Positions 47,181-56,141 of a stretch of DNA of 64,000 nt are shown piece after piece. Both the position numbers and the translations under genes were made by a program. The stretch's first letter is position 1; each line of letters opens with the position of its first letter. Source of the stretch: Mycobacterium sp. 236(2023) (GTDB lineage Bacteria; Actinomycetota; Actinomycetes; Mycobacteriales; Mycobacteriaceae); NCBI RefSeq assembly GCF_029623955.1, contig NZ_JARSBP010000003.1:124001-188000 (forward strand), given 5' to 3'. The notes beneath the pieces are model-generated. The model was not told the DNA's origin. It ran no database searches and worked only from the letters and a program-made list of their open reading frames with translations.

Positions 47181-48124
47181 TGGCGGGCAATTCACAGCGC
47201 CGCGGCGCGATTCGCAAAGCGGGGACGAAGAAGGGTCCGACGGTCGGTTCCGGCGGGCAGCGGCGCCGCGGCCTTGAGGGCAAGGGTGCGACGCCTGCCG
47301 CGAAGGACCGGCCCCATCATCCGGCGGGCAAGCGGGCCGCCAAAGCGGCGAGGTCTGCCCAGGGCAGGCACAAGAAGACCGACGACACCGAAATCGTGCT
47401 GGGGCGTAATCCGGTCGTCGAATGCCTGCGCGCCGGTGTGCCCGCGACGGCTCTGTACGTCGCACTCGGCGCCGACAACGACGAGCGCCTCACCGAGTCC
47501 GTGCAGATGGCGGCTGACCGGGGGATCTCGATCCTCGAGGTGCAGCGTCACGACCTGGACCGGATCGCCGCCAACGGCATGCATCAGGGCGTCGCGCTGC
47601 AGGTGCCGCCGTACGAGTACGCGCATCCCGACGATCTGCTGCGCGAGGCGAAATCCGATGCGGCGCCGGCACTTCTGGTCGCGCTGGACAATATTTCCGA
47701 CCCCCGCAACCTCGGTGCGATCGTCCGGTCGGTGTCCGCGTTCGGTGGGCACGGGGTCGTGCTTCCGCAGCGCAGGTCGGCGTCCGTGACGGCGGTCGCG
47801 TGGCGCACGAGTGCAGGCGCGGCTGCGCGCACACCGGTGGCACGTGCGACGAACCTGACGCGCACACTGAAGCAGTTCGCCGATGCCGGCCTGCTGGTGG
47901 TCGGTCTGGATGCCGGTGGTGACACGACGATCGACGAACTGCCGGCCGACGGCCCGATCGTGGTGGTGGTCGGGTCCGAGGGCAAGGGCCTGTCGCGGCT
48001 GGTCCGGGAGACCTGTGACCACATCGTCTCGATCCCGATGGCTGGGCCGACCGAGTCGTTGAACGCGTCTGTCGCCGCGGGCGTGGTGCTGGCCGAGATC
48101 GCCCGGCAGCGACGCGCGAGCTAG
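47180..48124 (+). CDS. rlmB: 23S rRNA (guanosine-2'-O-)-methyltransferase RlmB
   Basis: The 314-residue SPOUT methyltransferase modifies a conserved guanosine of 23S rRNA. The basic disordered N-terminus (about residues 1-70) is followed by the substrate-binding L30e-like domain and the knotted SAM domain. Marks are [52 protein letters not shown] and [20 protein letters not shown] 47180 overlaps the cysS stop. It closes the carD-ispF-cysS-rlmB cluster and converges on the transporter gene 6 bases away. Confidence 0.95.
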   Translation: MAGNSQRRGAIRKAGTKKGPTVGSGGQRRRGLEGKGATPAAKDRPHHPAGKRAAKAARSAQGRHKKTDDTEIVLGRNPVVECLRAGVPATALYVALGADNDERLTESVQMAADRGISILEVQRHDLDRIAANGMHQGVALQVPPYEYAHPDDLLREAKSDAAPALLVALDNISDPRNLGAIVRSVSAFGGHGVVLPQRRSASVTAVAWRTSAGAAARTPVARATNLTRTLKQFADAGLLVVGLDAGGDTTIDELPADGPIVVVVGSEGKGLSRLVRETCDHIVSIPMAGPTESLNASVAAGVVLAEIARQRRAS

Positions 48125-48130
48125 TCGGGG

Positions 48131-49369
48131 CTAGAGCCCGAACAGCTGGATCCAGGCCCACAGGCCGAGTACTGCCGCGACCAGAACCGCCGGTGCCGTC
48201 AACAGCCCGACGCGACTGAACTCGGCGAATCCGGCTTTGAGATCGCGGCGGACCACGCTGCGCCACAACAGATTCGCCAGGGATCCGGTGTAGGTCAGGT
48301 TGGGCCCGACGTTGACACCGATCAGCACCGCGAGTACCGCGGCCGGGCCGGCGGGCGCCACGATCGGCAACAGAACGAGCACCGCGGGCAGGTTGTTGAC
48401 GACGTTGCACAGGACCGCCGCCACCGCTGCGATACCGAGCAGCGCGAGCAGGCCCTGGCCGTCGGGGATGACACGGTGCATCAGGGTTTCGAGGCCGTTG
48501 TTCATCACGGCGACGACCACGACACCCAGGCACAGCACGAAGGCGAGGAACGGAACATCCAGTGCGGTCACGATCTTCGTGACCGTGGTCTGGCGCCTCG
48601 CGAGCGCGCGGATCCCCAGGGCGAGCGCACCGGCGAGCGCGGCCCAGGCGGGGGAGAAGCCGAGCAGCGACGTGACGGCGAATCCCGCCAGGGTCAGGGC
48701 GACGACAACCAGCGCGAACACCGGCACCTCGAGCGGTCCGGTCGGTGCCGTGTGGGGAGCGACGCTCAGGTCTTTGGCGAAAATCCAACGCAGCAGCAGG
48801 AATTCGACGAGGATCGCGGCCACCCAGGGCAGTGACATCGCTGCGGTGAAATGGAGGAACGTCAGGCCCGCCGCGCCGAAGGCGAGCAGGTTGGTCAGGT
48901 TGGACACCGGCAGCAGCAGTGAGGCGCTGTTGGCCAGATGCGCTGTCGCATAGGCGTGTGGAGGGGCGGGAACGGCCAGTGCGCGTGCGGTCGCGAGGAC
49001 GACGGGTGTCAGCAGGACGACGGTGGCGTCCAGGCTCAGGATCGCGGTGACAGCCGCCGATATCGCGAATACCGAAGTGAGAAGGCGATTCTGGCTGCCC
49101 GAGGTGGCTCTGGCCATCAGTGTGCCCGCAGCGTGGAAGAGTCCGAGGTCGTCACACAGGCGGGCGAGGACCAGTATTGCGGCCAGGAACCCGACTACCG
49201 GGGCCAGTCGTCCGACTTCGGTCACGGCGTCGTCCCAGGAGACGGCGCCGGCCCCGATCAGTAGGCCTGCCGCAGGGACGGCGACGACGGCCTCGGGCCA
49301 GCGGTGTGGGCGGAACAGGGCGAAACCGAGGACCGCGACGAGCGCGACGATCGAGAGCGTCAGTTCCAT
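48131..49369 (-). CDS. ArsB/SLC13-type ion transporter
   Basis: The 412-residue protein has about eleven membrane helices in two inverted halves, with hairpin-like loops LLPVSNLTNLLAFG and GVNVGPNLTYTGSLANLLW typical of the ArsB/NhaD/SLC13 superfamily. M. tuberculosis arsB2 (Rv3578) has this position beside rlmB. There is no arsenic operon context (no arsR or arsC next to it), so the ion is uncertain. ATG 49369 is chosen over upstream codons because it gives MELTLSIVALVAVLGFALF. It overlaps the upstream MBL gene by ten bases, indicating co-translation. Confidence 0.85.
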   Translation of the reverse strand: MELTLSIVALVAVLGFALFRPHRWPEAVVAVPAAGLLIGAGAVSWDDAVTEVGRLAPVVGFLAAILVLARLCDDLGLFHAAGTLMARATSGSQNRLLTSVFAISAAVTAILSLDATVVLLTPVVLATARALAVPAPPHAYATAHLANSASLLLPVSNLTNLLAFGAAGLTFLHFTAAMSLPWVAAILVEFLLLRWIFAKDLSVAPHTAPTGPLEVPVFALVVVALTLAGFAVTSLLGFSPAWAALAGALALGIRALARRQTTVTKIVTALDVPFLAFVLCLGVVVVAVMNNGLETLMHRVIPDGQGLLALLGIAAVAAVLCNVVNNLPAVLVLLPIVAPAGPAAVLAVLIGVNVGPNLTYTGSLANLLWRSVVRRDLKAGFAEFSRVGLLTAPAVLVAAVLGLWAWIQLFGL

Positions 49370-50274
49370 GGGTCCGCCGGCTGCCACAGCGTGGGCAGAT
49401 GCAATGCGACACCGTCCTCGGCGGCGAGGCGGGTCAGCGCACGCATCGACACGTCGAGATCGTCACCGGCAAACGGCAACGCGCGCAACGGTTTGTCGAG
49501 CGGGCGGAAGAAGTCGTCCCAGTGGATGAGTACGACCCGGCGGGCCCCGACGGTGTGGACCGTCTCTACCCAGTACTCGACCAGGTAGTCCTCCGGCTGC
49601 AGGCCCAGCTGTCCGACACCGAGGTAGACGACGTCGGCGCCGTGATCGGCCAGCGCGCCGGGAACGAAGCCCGCGCTGCCGACGATCAGCAGCCGCCGCC
49701 CGGTGGGACGGTGGTGCACGAGTGTCGACCAGGCCTCGCCGCACCGGTACGCCGACGCCCGCGCGCGTGGCCCGACGGGCGCGGTGATCGCGCCAGGGAA
49801 GCGGTCCGGAGGGCAGTGATCGCCTTCGACGAGGGTGATGTCGAAATTGCCGGCGGTGACGGCCTCACCCGGGGTAGCGACGTGGATCCGGTCGAGTCCG
49901 CGGCCGCGGCCGATGTTGGCCGCCGAGGTGCCTCCGATCAGCGTGGCGCCCGTGATGTTGGCTACTTCGGCGGAATCCATGGCGTGGTCGAAATGTGTGT
50001 GCACCGGGGTGACGGCGTCCAGGCGTCGGACGGCAAGCCGGGTCAGCGCCGCGTCGATGCGGGGACGCGAGGGTGTGAGAGGGCGAGCGGCGACGGTGAG
50101 AAGGCTCGGTCGGGAGAAGAACCCGTCGGTCATCACCGCCGACGTGCCGTCGTCGACGAGCAGTGTCGTGACGCCGGCCCAGGACACGGTCAGGGGCGCC
50201 CGCGACTCGGCCCGCGGCAGGTCGAAGTAGGCCGTGTAGGCGCCGAGATCGGGCCGGCCGGGCTTGAGTCGCAT
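49360..50274 (-). CDS. MBL-fold metallo-hydrolase
   Basis: A 304-residue metallo-beta-lactamase-fold protein with HTHFDHAMD as the HxHxDH motif (about residues 93-98), further ligands likely in VEGDHCPPD and LIHWDDFF, and GSAGFVPGALADHGADVVYLGVG as the later aspartate region. N-acyl-phosphatidylethanolamine phospholipase D-like and lactonase relatives exist; the substrate is unknown. M. tuberculosis Rv3577 is the positional counterpart. It is divergent from rpmE2, with the Zur-box-like palindrome in the 90-base gap, so it could also be Zur-influenced. Confidence 0.83.
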   Translation of the reverse strand: MRLKPGRPDLGAYTAYFDLPRAESRAPLTVSWAGVTTLLVDDGTSAVMTDGFFSRPSLLTVAARPLTPSRPRIDAALTRLAVRRLDAVTPVHTHFDHAMDSAEVANITGATLIGGTSAANIGRGRGLDRIHVATPGEAVTAGNFDITLVEGDHCPPDRFPGAITAPVGPRARASAYRCGEAWSTLVHHRPTGRRLLIVGSAGFVPGALADHGADVVYLGVGQLGLQPEDYLVEYWVETVHTVGARRVVLIHWDDFFRPLDKPLRALPFAGDDLDVSMRALTRLAAEDGVALHLPTLWQPADPWN

Positions 50275-50317
50275 GACGCCACCCTAAGGCTCGGCGGGTC
50301 GGTCCCTACCCGTGTAT

Positions 50318-50342
50318 CTTGATAATGAAAATCATTGCCAAG
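50318..50342. promoter_or_regulatory. Zur-box-like operator upstream of rpmE2
   Basis: The core AATGA AAA TCATT (50324-50336) is flanked by CTTG and CAAG, extending the symmetry to 25 bases with a two-base interruption each side. The reverse complement contains AATGATTTTCA, shared with the TGAAAATGATTTTCA-type zinc uptake regulator box. It lies 22 bases before the zinc-independent L31 gene, a classic Zur target. Confidence 0.75.
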
Positions 50343-50364
50343 TAGGTGCGTGCAAAGGATTCGA

Positions 50365-50628
50365 ATGAAGCCAGGGATTCACCCCGACTACCATCCGGTG
50401 GTCTTCCAGGACGCCAACACCGGGAAACAGTTCCTCACCCGGTCCACGATGACGAGCACGCGGACCATCGCCTGGGAAACCCCGGACGGCGTCTGCGAAT
50501 ACCCGCTCGTCGTCGTCGAGGTCACGTCCGATTCGCACCCGTTCTGGACCGGCAGTCGTCGCATCGTCGACGCGGCCGGGCAGGTCGAGAAGTTCCGGCG
50601 CCGCTACGGAGGGCGTAACGGTCAGTAG
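50365..50628 (+). CDS. rpmE2: Type B 50S ribosomal protein L31 (zinc-independent)
   Basis: The 87-residue protein, [23 protein letters not shown], is the C-minus L31 paralogue. It lacks the CxxC zinc pairs of the housekeeping L31 (its only Cys is in DGVCEYP). When zinc is scarce it replaces the zinc form so that ribosomal zinc can be reused. The upstream Zur-like box supports this. Other zinc-free ribosomal paralogues (L28, L33, S14, S18), which form an operon in M. smegmatis, are not next to it. The end overlaps the convergent TIGR03943 gene by seven bases. Confidence 0.95.
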   Translation: MKPGIHPDYHPVVFQDANTGKQFLTRSTMTSTRTIAWETPDGVCEYPLVVVEVTSDSHPFWTGSRRIVDAAGQVEKFRRRYGGRNGQ

Positions 50629-51335
50629 CTGTAGGTGTTCTCGGGTTGCTCGATCTGCTGGACGAGGGACACGTCGATGCGCGGAATCGTGTTTCGGGAT
50701 GAATCACTCTGCCCTGCAGGTACTTTGCCTTCGACTCGCACCCACGACCCGTCGGGAAGAGTCGACGCCTGCTCAGCGGCGGGTCCGCTGAGGGCGATTC
50801 GGGCCAACTGCGCATCGGCCGCACAACACAGGATGACGATTCTGCCGAGATCCGTGCGGTCCCCGTCTTTCATGGTGAACCCGGTCAGAGAGACGAGCCG
50901 GTTGTCGAGCGTGCCCGCCGAATCCTGGGCGTTGCGGATCAGAAGATCCGGCAGCGCCAGTTCGGGTGCGTACTCGTCGGGCAGCGGCGGAAAGGGGCGG
51001 CGCAACGTGTCGGTCGAGACGTCGGCGACGGACGGGCGCGCGGTCTGCGGCCCGATAGCGGGCGGCACCACGAAGGCGAGCAGAGCGACCGGGATGATCA
51101 ACAACCAGATGACCCCGGTGCGGTGTCCGTGGTCGTCGTGAGTGTCGGTGCCGGGCCCGCGCCGGACGTCGCGGATGATCGAGGTCACCGCCAGGATGAC
51201 CAGCAGCGCGGCGGATGCCAGCAGCCACGGTTCCAGCGACGGTTTGACGTAGCGGGTGTAGGCGCCGCTGACCGTGATGATGCCGGCGCTCACACCGACG
51301 AGCAGCAGCAGCGCGTTCTCCGTCTCGCGGCTCAT
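50622..51335 (-). CDS. TIGR03943-family membrane protein (YcgQ-like permease partner)
   Basis: The 237-residue protein has about three membrane helices at the start (residues 7-25, 33-52 and 73-92). An extracytoplasmic OB-like domain follows ([31 protein letters not shown]...[10 protein letters not shown]) with an adjacent Cys pair that could bind metal. A His-bearing loop (DTHDDHGHR) precedes helix three. The family always accompanies a UPF0718 permease, here the upstream gene, which it overlaps by ATGA. In Bacillus the pair is YcgQ/YcgR. Location next to a Zur-controlled gene hints at zinc handling; that is inference. Confidence 0.83.
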   Translation of the reverse strand: MSRETENALLLLVGVSAGIITVSGAYTRYVKPSLEPWLLASAALLVILAVTSIIRDVRRGPGTDTHDDHGHRTGVIWLLIIPVALLAFVVPPAIGPQTARPSVADVSTDTLRRPFPPLPDEYAPELALPDLLIRNAQDSAGTLDNRLVSLTGFTMKDGDRTDLGRIVILCCAADAQLARIALSGPAAEQASTLPDGSWVRVEGKVPAGQSDSSRNTIPRIDVSLVQQIEQPENTYSY

Positions 51336-52330
51336 CGGTTCCCCAGTACGAGAAGACCGACGCATGTCGCGGTGACGACAGCGACGACGAATGTCACCGG
51401 GGCGAAGCGGATTGCGAAGGCGCGCCCGAACATTCCGGCCTGCATCGCGAACAACTTGATGTCGATCGCCGGGCCCACGACGAGGAACACCAGCCGGGGA
51501 AGCAGAGGCAGCATCGACAGGCTGGCCGCGACGAACGCGTCGGCCTCCGAACACAGGGCCAGGATGACTGCCAGCAATGCCATCACGACGATGCCGAGCA
51601 GGATCTGGCTGGCGAGGTGCTCGAACACCCAGTCCGGGACGAGGACGTGCAGGGCCGCCGCAGCCGCGGCACCGATGACCAGATACGACGAGGCCTGCAG
51701 GAAGTCGTGGCGGGCAGCCTCAGAGAAGACGGCCCAGCGCGTGTCACCCTCGGCGTGGGCGTGCGGCATCTGGCGGGTGATCCACTTCGGTTGCCCGAAC
51801 CGTGCCCACAGCGCACCCATGATCAGTGCCGTAAGCAGAGAGGCGGCGCACCTGGCAGCCACCATGCCCGGTTCGCCGGGAAACGCCACCGCGGTGGCGA
51901 CCAGCACCACCGGGTTGATGGCGGGAGCGGCGAGCATGAACGTCAGCGCCGCGGCGCCCACGGTGCCTTCGCCGAACAGTCGGCGCGCGATGGGTACGGA
52001 GCCGCATTCGCATCCCGGCAGTGCGGCGCCGCCCACGCCGGCGGCCAGGATCGCCGCCGCCGGACGGCGGGGGAGCCAGCGGGCCAACCGGTCCGGCGTC
52101 ACGAAGGTGGCAACAGCGCCGCTGATGATCACGCCGAGTGCGAGAAAAGGCAAGGCCTGCACGAAGATTCCGCAGAACACCGTCGCGGCGGTCGCGATGT
52201 CCGGAGTATCTGCGACGAAGGAGCGCAGCGACGTTCCGGCGACGGCAAGCGCGAGCACCGCGATGACGAGCACGGGCATCGACCCGATGCGCCGATTCAT
52301 CGACTGGGTCTGCGCGGCCACGGCGGTCAT
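51332..52330 (-). CDS. UPF0718/DUF318 family permease (YcgR-like)
   Basis: A 332-residue protein with about eight membrane helices in two repeats. Each repeat carries a loop typical of the family, with LPGCECGSVPIARRL in the first and CSEADAFVAASL in the second; the cysteines are candidate metal sites. A His-bearing cytoplasmic loop (MPHAHAEGD) joins the halves. The family is predicted to move metal ions or metalloids. ATG 52330 is chosen to give MTAVAAQTQSMNRRIG; upstream codons are antisense to pacL. It is divergent from pacL (60 bases) and overlaps its TIGR03943 partner downstream. Confidence 0.82.
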   Translation of the reverse strand: MTAVAAQTQSMNRRIGSMPVLVIAVLALAVAGTSLRSFVADTPDIATAATVFCGIFVQALPFLALGVIISGAVATFVTPDRLARWLPRRPAAAILAAGVGGAALPGCECGSVPIARRLFGEGTVGAAALTFMLAAPAINPVVLVATAVAFPGEPGMVAARCAASLLTALIMGALWARFGQPKWITRQMPHAHAEGDTRWAVFSEAARHDFLQASSYLVIGAAAAAALHVLVPDWVFEHLASQILLGIVVMALLAVILALCSEADAFVAASLSMLPLLPRLVFLVVGPAIDIKLFAMQAGMFGRAFAIRFAPVTFVVAVVTATCVGLLVLGNR

Positions 52331-52390
52331 TGTGCCATCTGGATTTATCGAGTTACCGGATACGTGAGAGCAGAGAGCTAAGGTGAAGTG

Positions 52391-52675
52391 ATGGTTCTGG
52401 GAGCATTTCTGGCGAAAGCGGCCTCGACGGTCGTTACCGGCGCGGTGGGTGTGGCCGCCTACCAAGGTGTCAAGAAAGCCTACGAGAAAGCCCCGATCCG
52501 TGAGGCGTCGGTGACCGCGACGGCGTGGGCGCTGCGCGGTGTGCGCAAGGCAGAAGAGGGCGCCGAGTCGGCACGCCTGCAGGTGGCCGACGTGGTCGCC
52601 GAGGCAAGGGAGCGTATCGGCGAGGAAAGCCCGCCGCCCGCGGTGGCCGACGGTACGCACGACCACGATCACTGA
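52391..52675 (+). CDS. PacL-family metallochaperone-like small membrane protein (DUF1490)
   Basis: A 94-residue protein. The N-terminal hydrophobic helix (VLGAFLAKAASTVVTGAVGVAAYQGVKKAYEKAP) is followed by a helical part and the C-terminal metal motif THDHDH. DUF1490 proteins (PacL) are encoded beside P1B-type ATPases, bind zinc with their C-terminal Asp/His tail and support the pump in membrane platforms. ATG 52391 follows AGGTGAAG. ctpC starts 2 bases after the stop, a typical pacL1-ctpC arrangement. Confidence 0.9.
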   Translation: MVLGAFLAKAASTVVTGAVGVAAYQGVKKAYEKAPIREASVTATAWALRGVRKAEEGAESARLQVADVVAEARERIGEESPPPAVADGTHDHDH

Positions 52676-52677
52676 CT

Positions 52678-54846
52678 GTGGTGGCTCTGACCGTCAGGTC
52701 TGATGCCGCGGGCCGGATGCGCTTGCACGCGCCGTGGTTTCGCAACGACGCGGCACGTGCCGTCGCGATCGAGGATTCCGTCGAGCAGATTCCGGGCGTG
52801 CGTGCCGTGCACGCGTATCCACGCACCGCGTCGGTGGTGATCTGGTACTCGCCGAAGCGGTGTCATCGCGGCGCCGTCCTCGCGGCAGTCGAGTCGGCGG
52901 TCGATATCGCCGACGACCTGATTCCCGTGCGGGCGCCGCACTCGGCGGACGTCACCAACGCCGACGTGCTGCGGATGGCCGTCGGCGGAACCGCGCTGGT
53001 TCTGCTCGGTGTCCGCCGGTATGTGTTCGCGCGTCCTCCGCTGCTGGGTCCGACCAGCCGCCTCGCCGCCACGGGCGTCACGATCTTCACCGGTTATCCG
53101 TTCCTGCGGGGTGCGCTGCGCACGCTGCGTGGCGGTCGTTCGGCGGGCACCGACGTACTGGTCAGCGCCGCGACGATCGCGAGCCTCGTGTTGCGCGAGA
53201 ACGTGGTTGCGTTGACGGTTCTGTGGCTGCTGAACATCGGCGAATACCTGCAGGACCTGACCTTGCGGCGGACGCGCCGGGCCATCGCCAATCTCCTCCA
53301 GGGCAACCAGGACACCGCGTGGGTGCGGCTCGCGGACGGCACCGAGGTGGAGGTGGCGACCGACGAACTGAGGATCGGTGACGAGGTCGTCGTCCACGAT
53401 CAGGTCGCGCTCCCGGTCGACGGCGTGGTCGTCGACGGCGAGGCCATCGTGGACCAGTCGGCGATCACCGGCGAGAACCTGCCCGTCGCCGTCACCGCTG
53501 ACGCTCGCGTATTCGCGGGATCCGTGGTCGTCCGCGGCAGGCTGGTGGTTCGTGCCGAGGCGGTCGGCCGCGACACCACGATCGGCCGGATCATCTCGCG
53601 GGTCGAGGAGGCGCAGGAGCACCGCGCCCCGATTCAGACGGTCGGCGAAGGCTTCTCGCGCAGGTTCGTACCGGCGTCGTTCCTGCTGTCGCTGGCGACG
53701 TTGGTGGTCACGCGCGACGTGCGTCGTGCAATGACGATGCTGCTGGTGGCGTGTCCGTGCGCGGTGGGGCTTTCGACCCCGACGGCCATCAGCGCGGCGA
53801 TCGGCAACGGTGCGCGGCGGGGCATTCTGATCAAGGGCGGGTCGCACCTCGAGCAGGCGGGTCGCGTCGATGCCGTCGTGTTCGACAAGACGGGAACGTT
53901 GACGCTGGGTCGCCCGATGGTGACCAACCTCGTTGCCTTCCACAAGGATTGGGAACCCGAGCAGGTGCTGGCCTACGCGGCGAGCTCGGAGATCCACTCG
54001 CGTCACCCGCTGGCGGAGGCGGTGATCCGCTCGACTCAGGAGCGCCACATCGAGATCCCGCCGCACGAGGAGTGCGAGGTCCTCGTGGGTCTGGGGATGC
54101 GCACATGGGCCGACGGGCGGACGCTGCTTCTCGGCAGCCCGTCACTGCTGAAGCAGGAGAAGGTCCGGGTGACCAAGAAGGCCACCGACTGGGTCGACAA
54201 GTTGCGTAAGCAGTCCGAGACTCCGTTGCTGCTCGCTGTCGACGGGAAGCTGGTCGGGTTGATCAGCCTTCGCGACGAGGTGCGCCCGGAGGCGGGTGCG
54301 GTGCTGGAACGGTTGCGGGCCAACGGTGTTCGACGCATCGTGATGCTGACAGGGGATCACCCCGATGCCGCATCCGCGGTCGCAGAACAGCTGGGCATCA
54401 CGGAGTGGCAGGCCGAGGTGCTTCCCGAGGACAAGCTCGACGTGGTTCGGCGGCTTCGCGATGAGGGGCACACGGTGGCGATGGTGGGCGACGGTGTCAA
54501 CGACGCTCCCGCACTCGCCGAGGCCGACATCGGTATCGCGATGGGGCTGGGCGGCACCGATGTCGCCGTCGAGACCGCCGATGTCGCGCTGGCCAGTGAC
54601 GACCTGCAACGTCTGCTCGACGTGCGCGATCTCGGTGGTAGAGCGGTCGACGTGATCCGGCAGAACTACGCGATGTCGATCGCTGTCAATGCGATCGGCC
54701 TGATGGTCGGGGCAGGCGGGGCGCTGTCGCCGGTGCTCGCCGCGATACTGCACAACGCGTCATCGGTTGCCGTGGTGGCCAACAGCTCTCGTCTCATCCG
54801 CTACGGGCTGACCACCCCGGACGACAATCGGTCAGCCCTACGCTGA
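52678..54846 (+). CDS. ctpC: P1B-type metal-efflux ATPase CtpC
   Basis: A 722-residue pump. The N-terminal HMA-like domain lacks CxxC (residues 1-80). The actuator has the TGEN loop (DQSAITGENLPVAV), the membrane metal site is CPC at 359-361 (LLVACPCAVGLSTP), the phosphorylation site is Asp403 in DKTGTLTLGRP, and the hinge is GDGVNDAPALAEADIGIAM. M. tuberculosis CtpC, with PacL1, exports zinc (manganese has also been proposed) and guards against metal poisoning in phagocytes. GTG 52678 or 52681 starts it. Its end overlaps the opposing MFS gene by nine bases. Confidence 0.92.
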   Translation: MVALTVRSDAAGRMRLHAPWFRNDAARAVAIEDSVEQIPGVRAVHAYPRTASVVIWYSPKRCHRGAVLAAVESAVDIADDLIPVRAPHSADVTNADVLRMAVGGTALVLLGVRRYVFARPPLLGPTSRLAATGVTIFTGYPFLRGALRTLRGGRSAGTDVLVSAATIASLVLRENVVALTVLWLLNIGEYLQDLTLRRTRRAIANLLQGNQDTAWVRLADGTEVEVATDELRIGDEVVVHDQVALPVDGVVVDGEAIVDQSAITGENLPVAVTADARVFAGSVVVRGRLVVRAEAVGRDTTIGRIISRVEEAQEHRAPIQTVGEGFSRRFVPASFLLSLATLVVTRDVRRAMTMLLVACPCAVGLSTPTAISAAIGNGARRGILIKGGSHLEQAGRVDAVVFDKTGTLTLGRPMVTNLVAFHKDWEPEQVLAYAASSEIHSRHPLAEAVIRSTQERHIEIPPHEECEVLVGLGMRTWADGRTLLLGSPSLLKQEKVRVTKKATDWVDKLRKQSETPLLLAVDGKLVGLISLRDEVRPEAGAVLERLRANGVRRIVMLTGDHPDAASAVAEQLGITEWQAEVLPEDKLDVVRRLRDEGHTVAMVGDGVNDAPALAEADIGIAMGLGGTDVAVETADVALASDDLQRLLDVRDLGGRAVDVIRQNYAMSIAVNAIGLMVGAGGALSPVLAAILHNASSVAVVANSSRLIRYGLTTPDDNRSALR

Positions 54847-56040
54847 TCTCGCTGCCCGCACGCTGCGCAGCCCTGCGAGCGCCGCGCCGAGGCAGGCCAC
54901 GGCGACCACGGCGGCGAACCACGGGAACACCGCGGCCAGGTCCCATTGCGTCGCAGCCCATCCGGCGACCAAGGTGGGCACGGCCATGGCCGAGTAGGCG
55001 AGCAGATAGAACGCCGACATCGTCTCGCCACGCCTGCCCGCGGGCACCACGTCGGACAGGTGCCGCAGCGAACCGCCGAAGCCGAGCCCGAAGGTCGCAC
55101 CCAGAAGTGCGGCCGCGACGAACACCAACTGCCATTGGTGTGTCAGCAGCACCGGGATCGTCAGCAGCAGGGAGGCGGCCATCCCGGCATCGCCGATGAT
55201 CGCCGAATACTTCGCGGGCACCCGCGTAGCGGCCAGCTGGGCCAGTGCGGCGGCGAAGGCGGTGGTGCCGACGACGGCGCCGCCGAACACCAGGTTGTCG
55301 ATGTGGGTCTGCCGCGCGGCCAGGGACGGATACAGCGACAGGAGCACGCCGAGCACCGACCAGGACGCCATGGCGCCCAGCGCGGAAAACCAGAAGTCGC
55401 CGCGGATCTCGGCGGGTACCGCCGGCTTGGCGATGCGGATCGGGCCGCGGGTGCGCGCGGTGTGCGGCTCCCGGAGCGCGAGCACCCCGACGCCGACGAT
55501 GAGGCAGATGACGGCGACGACGGCATACGGTGTGCGCAGCGGATGCGGTGCGTACTGTGCGAGCAGCGCCGAGCCGAGGATCGCGACGGTCATGCCGATG
55601 TTGAAGGCGACGCCGCTGAGCTGCCCGGCGCGCACACCATGATCGGGGCGTAGGTCCAGCAGGGCCGCAGCGCCTGCGACGACGATCGAGCCGACAGCGG
55701 CGCCGTGGATGGTGCGGGCGAGCAGCAGCATCGGCATGCTGTCGGCGATCAGGAACACACCGAGGCCGACGAGCAGTGCGATCAGGGCGCCGACCAGTAC
55801 CGGCTTGCGCCCGACGACGTCGGAGATCTTGCCGGACACGAGGACGGCCCCCAGTGCCGCGACGGCGTACACCGCGAAGACGATCGTGGTGGCCAGTGGC
55901 GACAGGTGCCAGTTCTCTTCGTAGATGCCGTACAGCGGGGCCGGCAGCCCGGACACGCCCAGCGCGACACCGCTCAGGACCAGCAGCAGCGGGTAGGCCC
56001 ACCGCTGGGTCTCACTGATCGGTCGGTCGAACGCGACCAT
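54838..56040 (-). CDS. MFS transporter
   Basis: A 400-residue major facilitator with twelve predicted helices. The loop 2-3 signature is GKISDVVGRKPVLVGALIALLVG. The second half carries the matching SLRHLSDVVPAGRRGETMSAFYL. It resembles drug or metabolite exporters of the DHA1-type; the substrate is unknown. ATG 56040 is supported by GGAGGA about 9 bases upstream; upstream in-frame codons at 56078 and beyond would run toward or into the palindrome. The divergent ArsR-type regulator and the 24-bp palindrome between them suggest ligand-responsive export under that regulator. Confidence 0.87.
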   Translation of the reverse strand: MVAFDRPISETQRWAYPLLLVLSGVALGVSGLPAPLYGIYEENWHLSPLATTIVFAVYAVAALGAVLVSGKISDVVGRKPVLVGALIALLVGLGVFLIADSMPMLLLARTIHGAAVGSIVVAGAAALLDLRPDHGVRAGQLSGVAFNIGMTVAILGSALLAQYAPHPLRTPYAVVAVICLIVGVGVLALREPHTARTRGPIRIAKPAVPAEIRGDFWFSALGAMASWSVLGVLLSLYPSLAARQTHIDNLVFGGAVVGTTAFAAALAQLAATRVPAKYSAIIGDAGMAASLLLTIPVLLTHQWQLVFVAAALLGATFGLGFGGSLRHLSDVVPAGRRGETMSAFYLLAYSAMAVPTLVAGWAATQWDLAAVFPWFAAVVAVACLGAALAGLRSVRAARSA

Positions 56041-56081
56041 GGCGGCGCTCCTCCGGATCGTCGGTTTGACGGACATCGAAC

Positions 56082-56105
56082 CGAACCGAGCGTACGCTCG
56101 GTTCG
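56082..56105. promoter_or_regulatory. Perfect 24-bp palindromic operator between the MFS and ArsR-type genes
   Basis: The half-site CGAACCGAGCGT is followed by its exact reverse complement, giving 24 bases of perfect dyad symmetry without spacer. It lies 41 bases upstream of the MFS ATG and 36 upstream of the regulator ATG, so one bound dimer could control both divergent genes. Confidence 0.75.
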
Positions 56106-56141
56106 ACATAGATCAAACCGAGTTTTGCGAGGCTTATTCCG

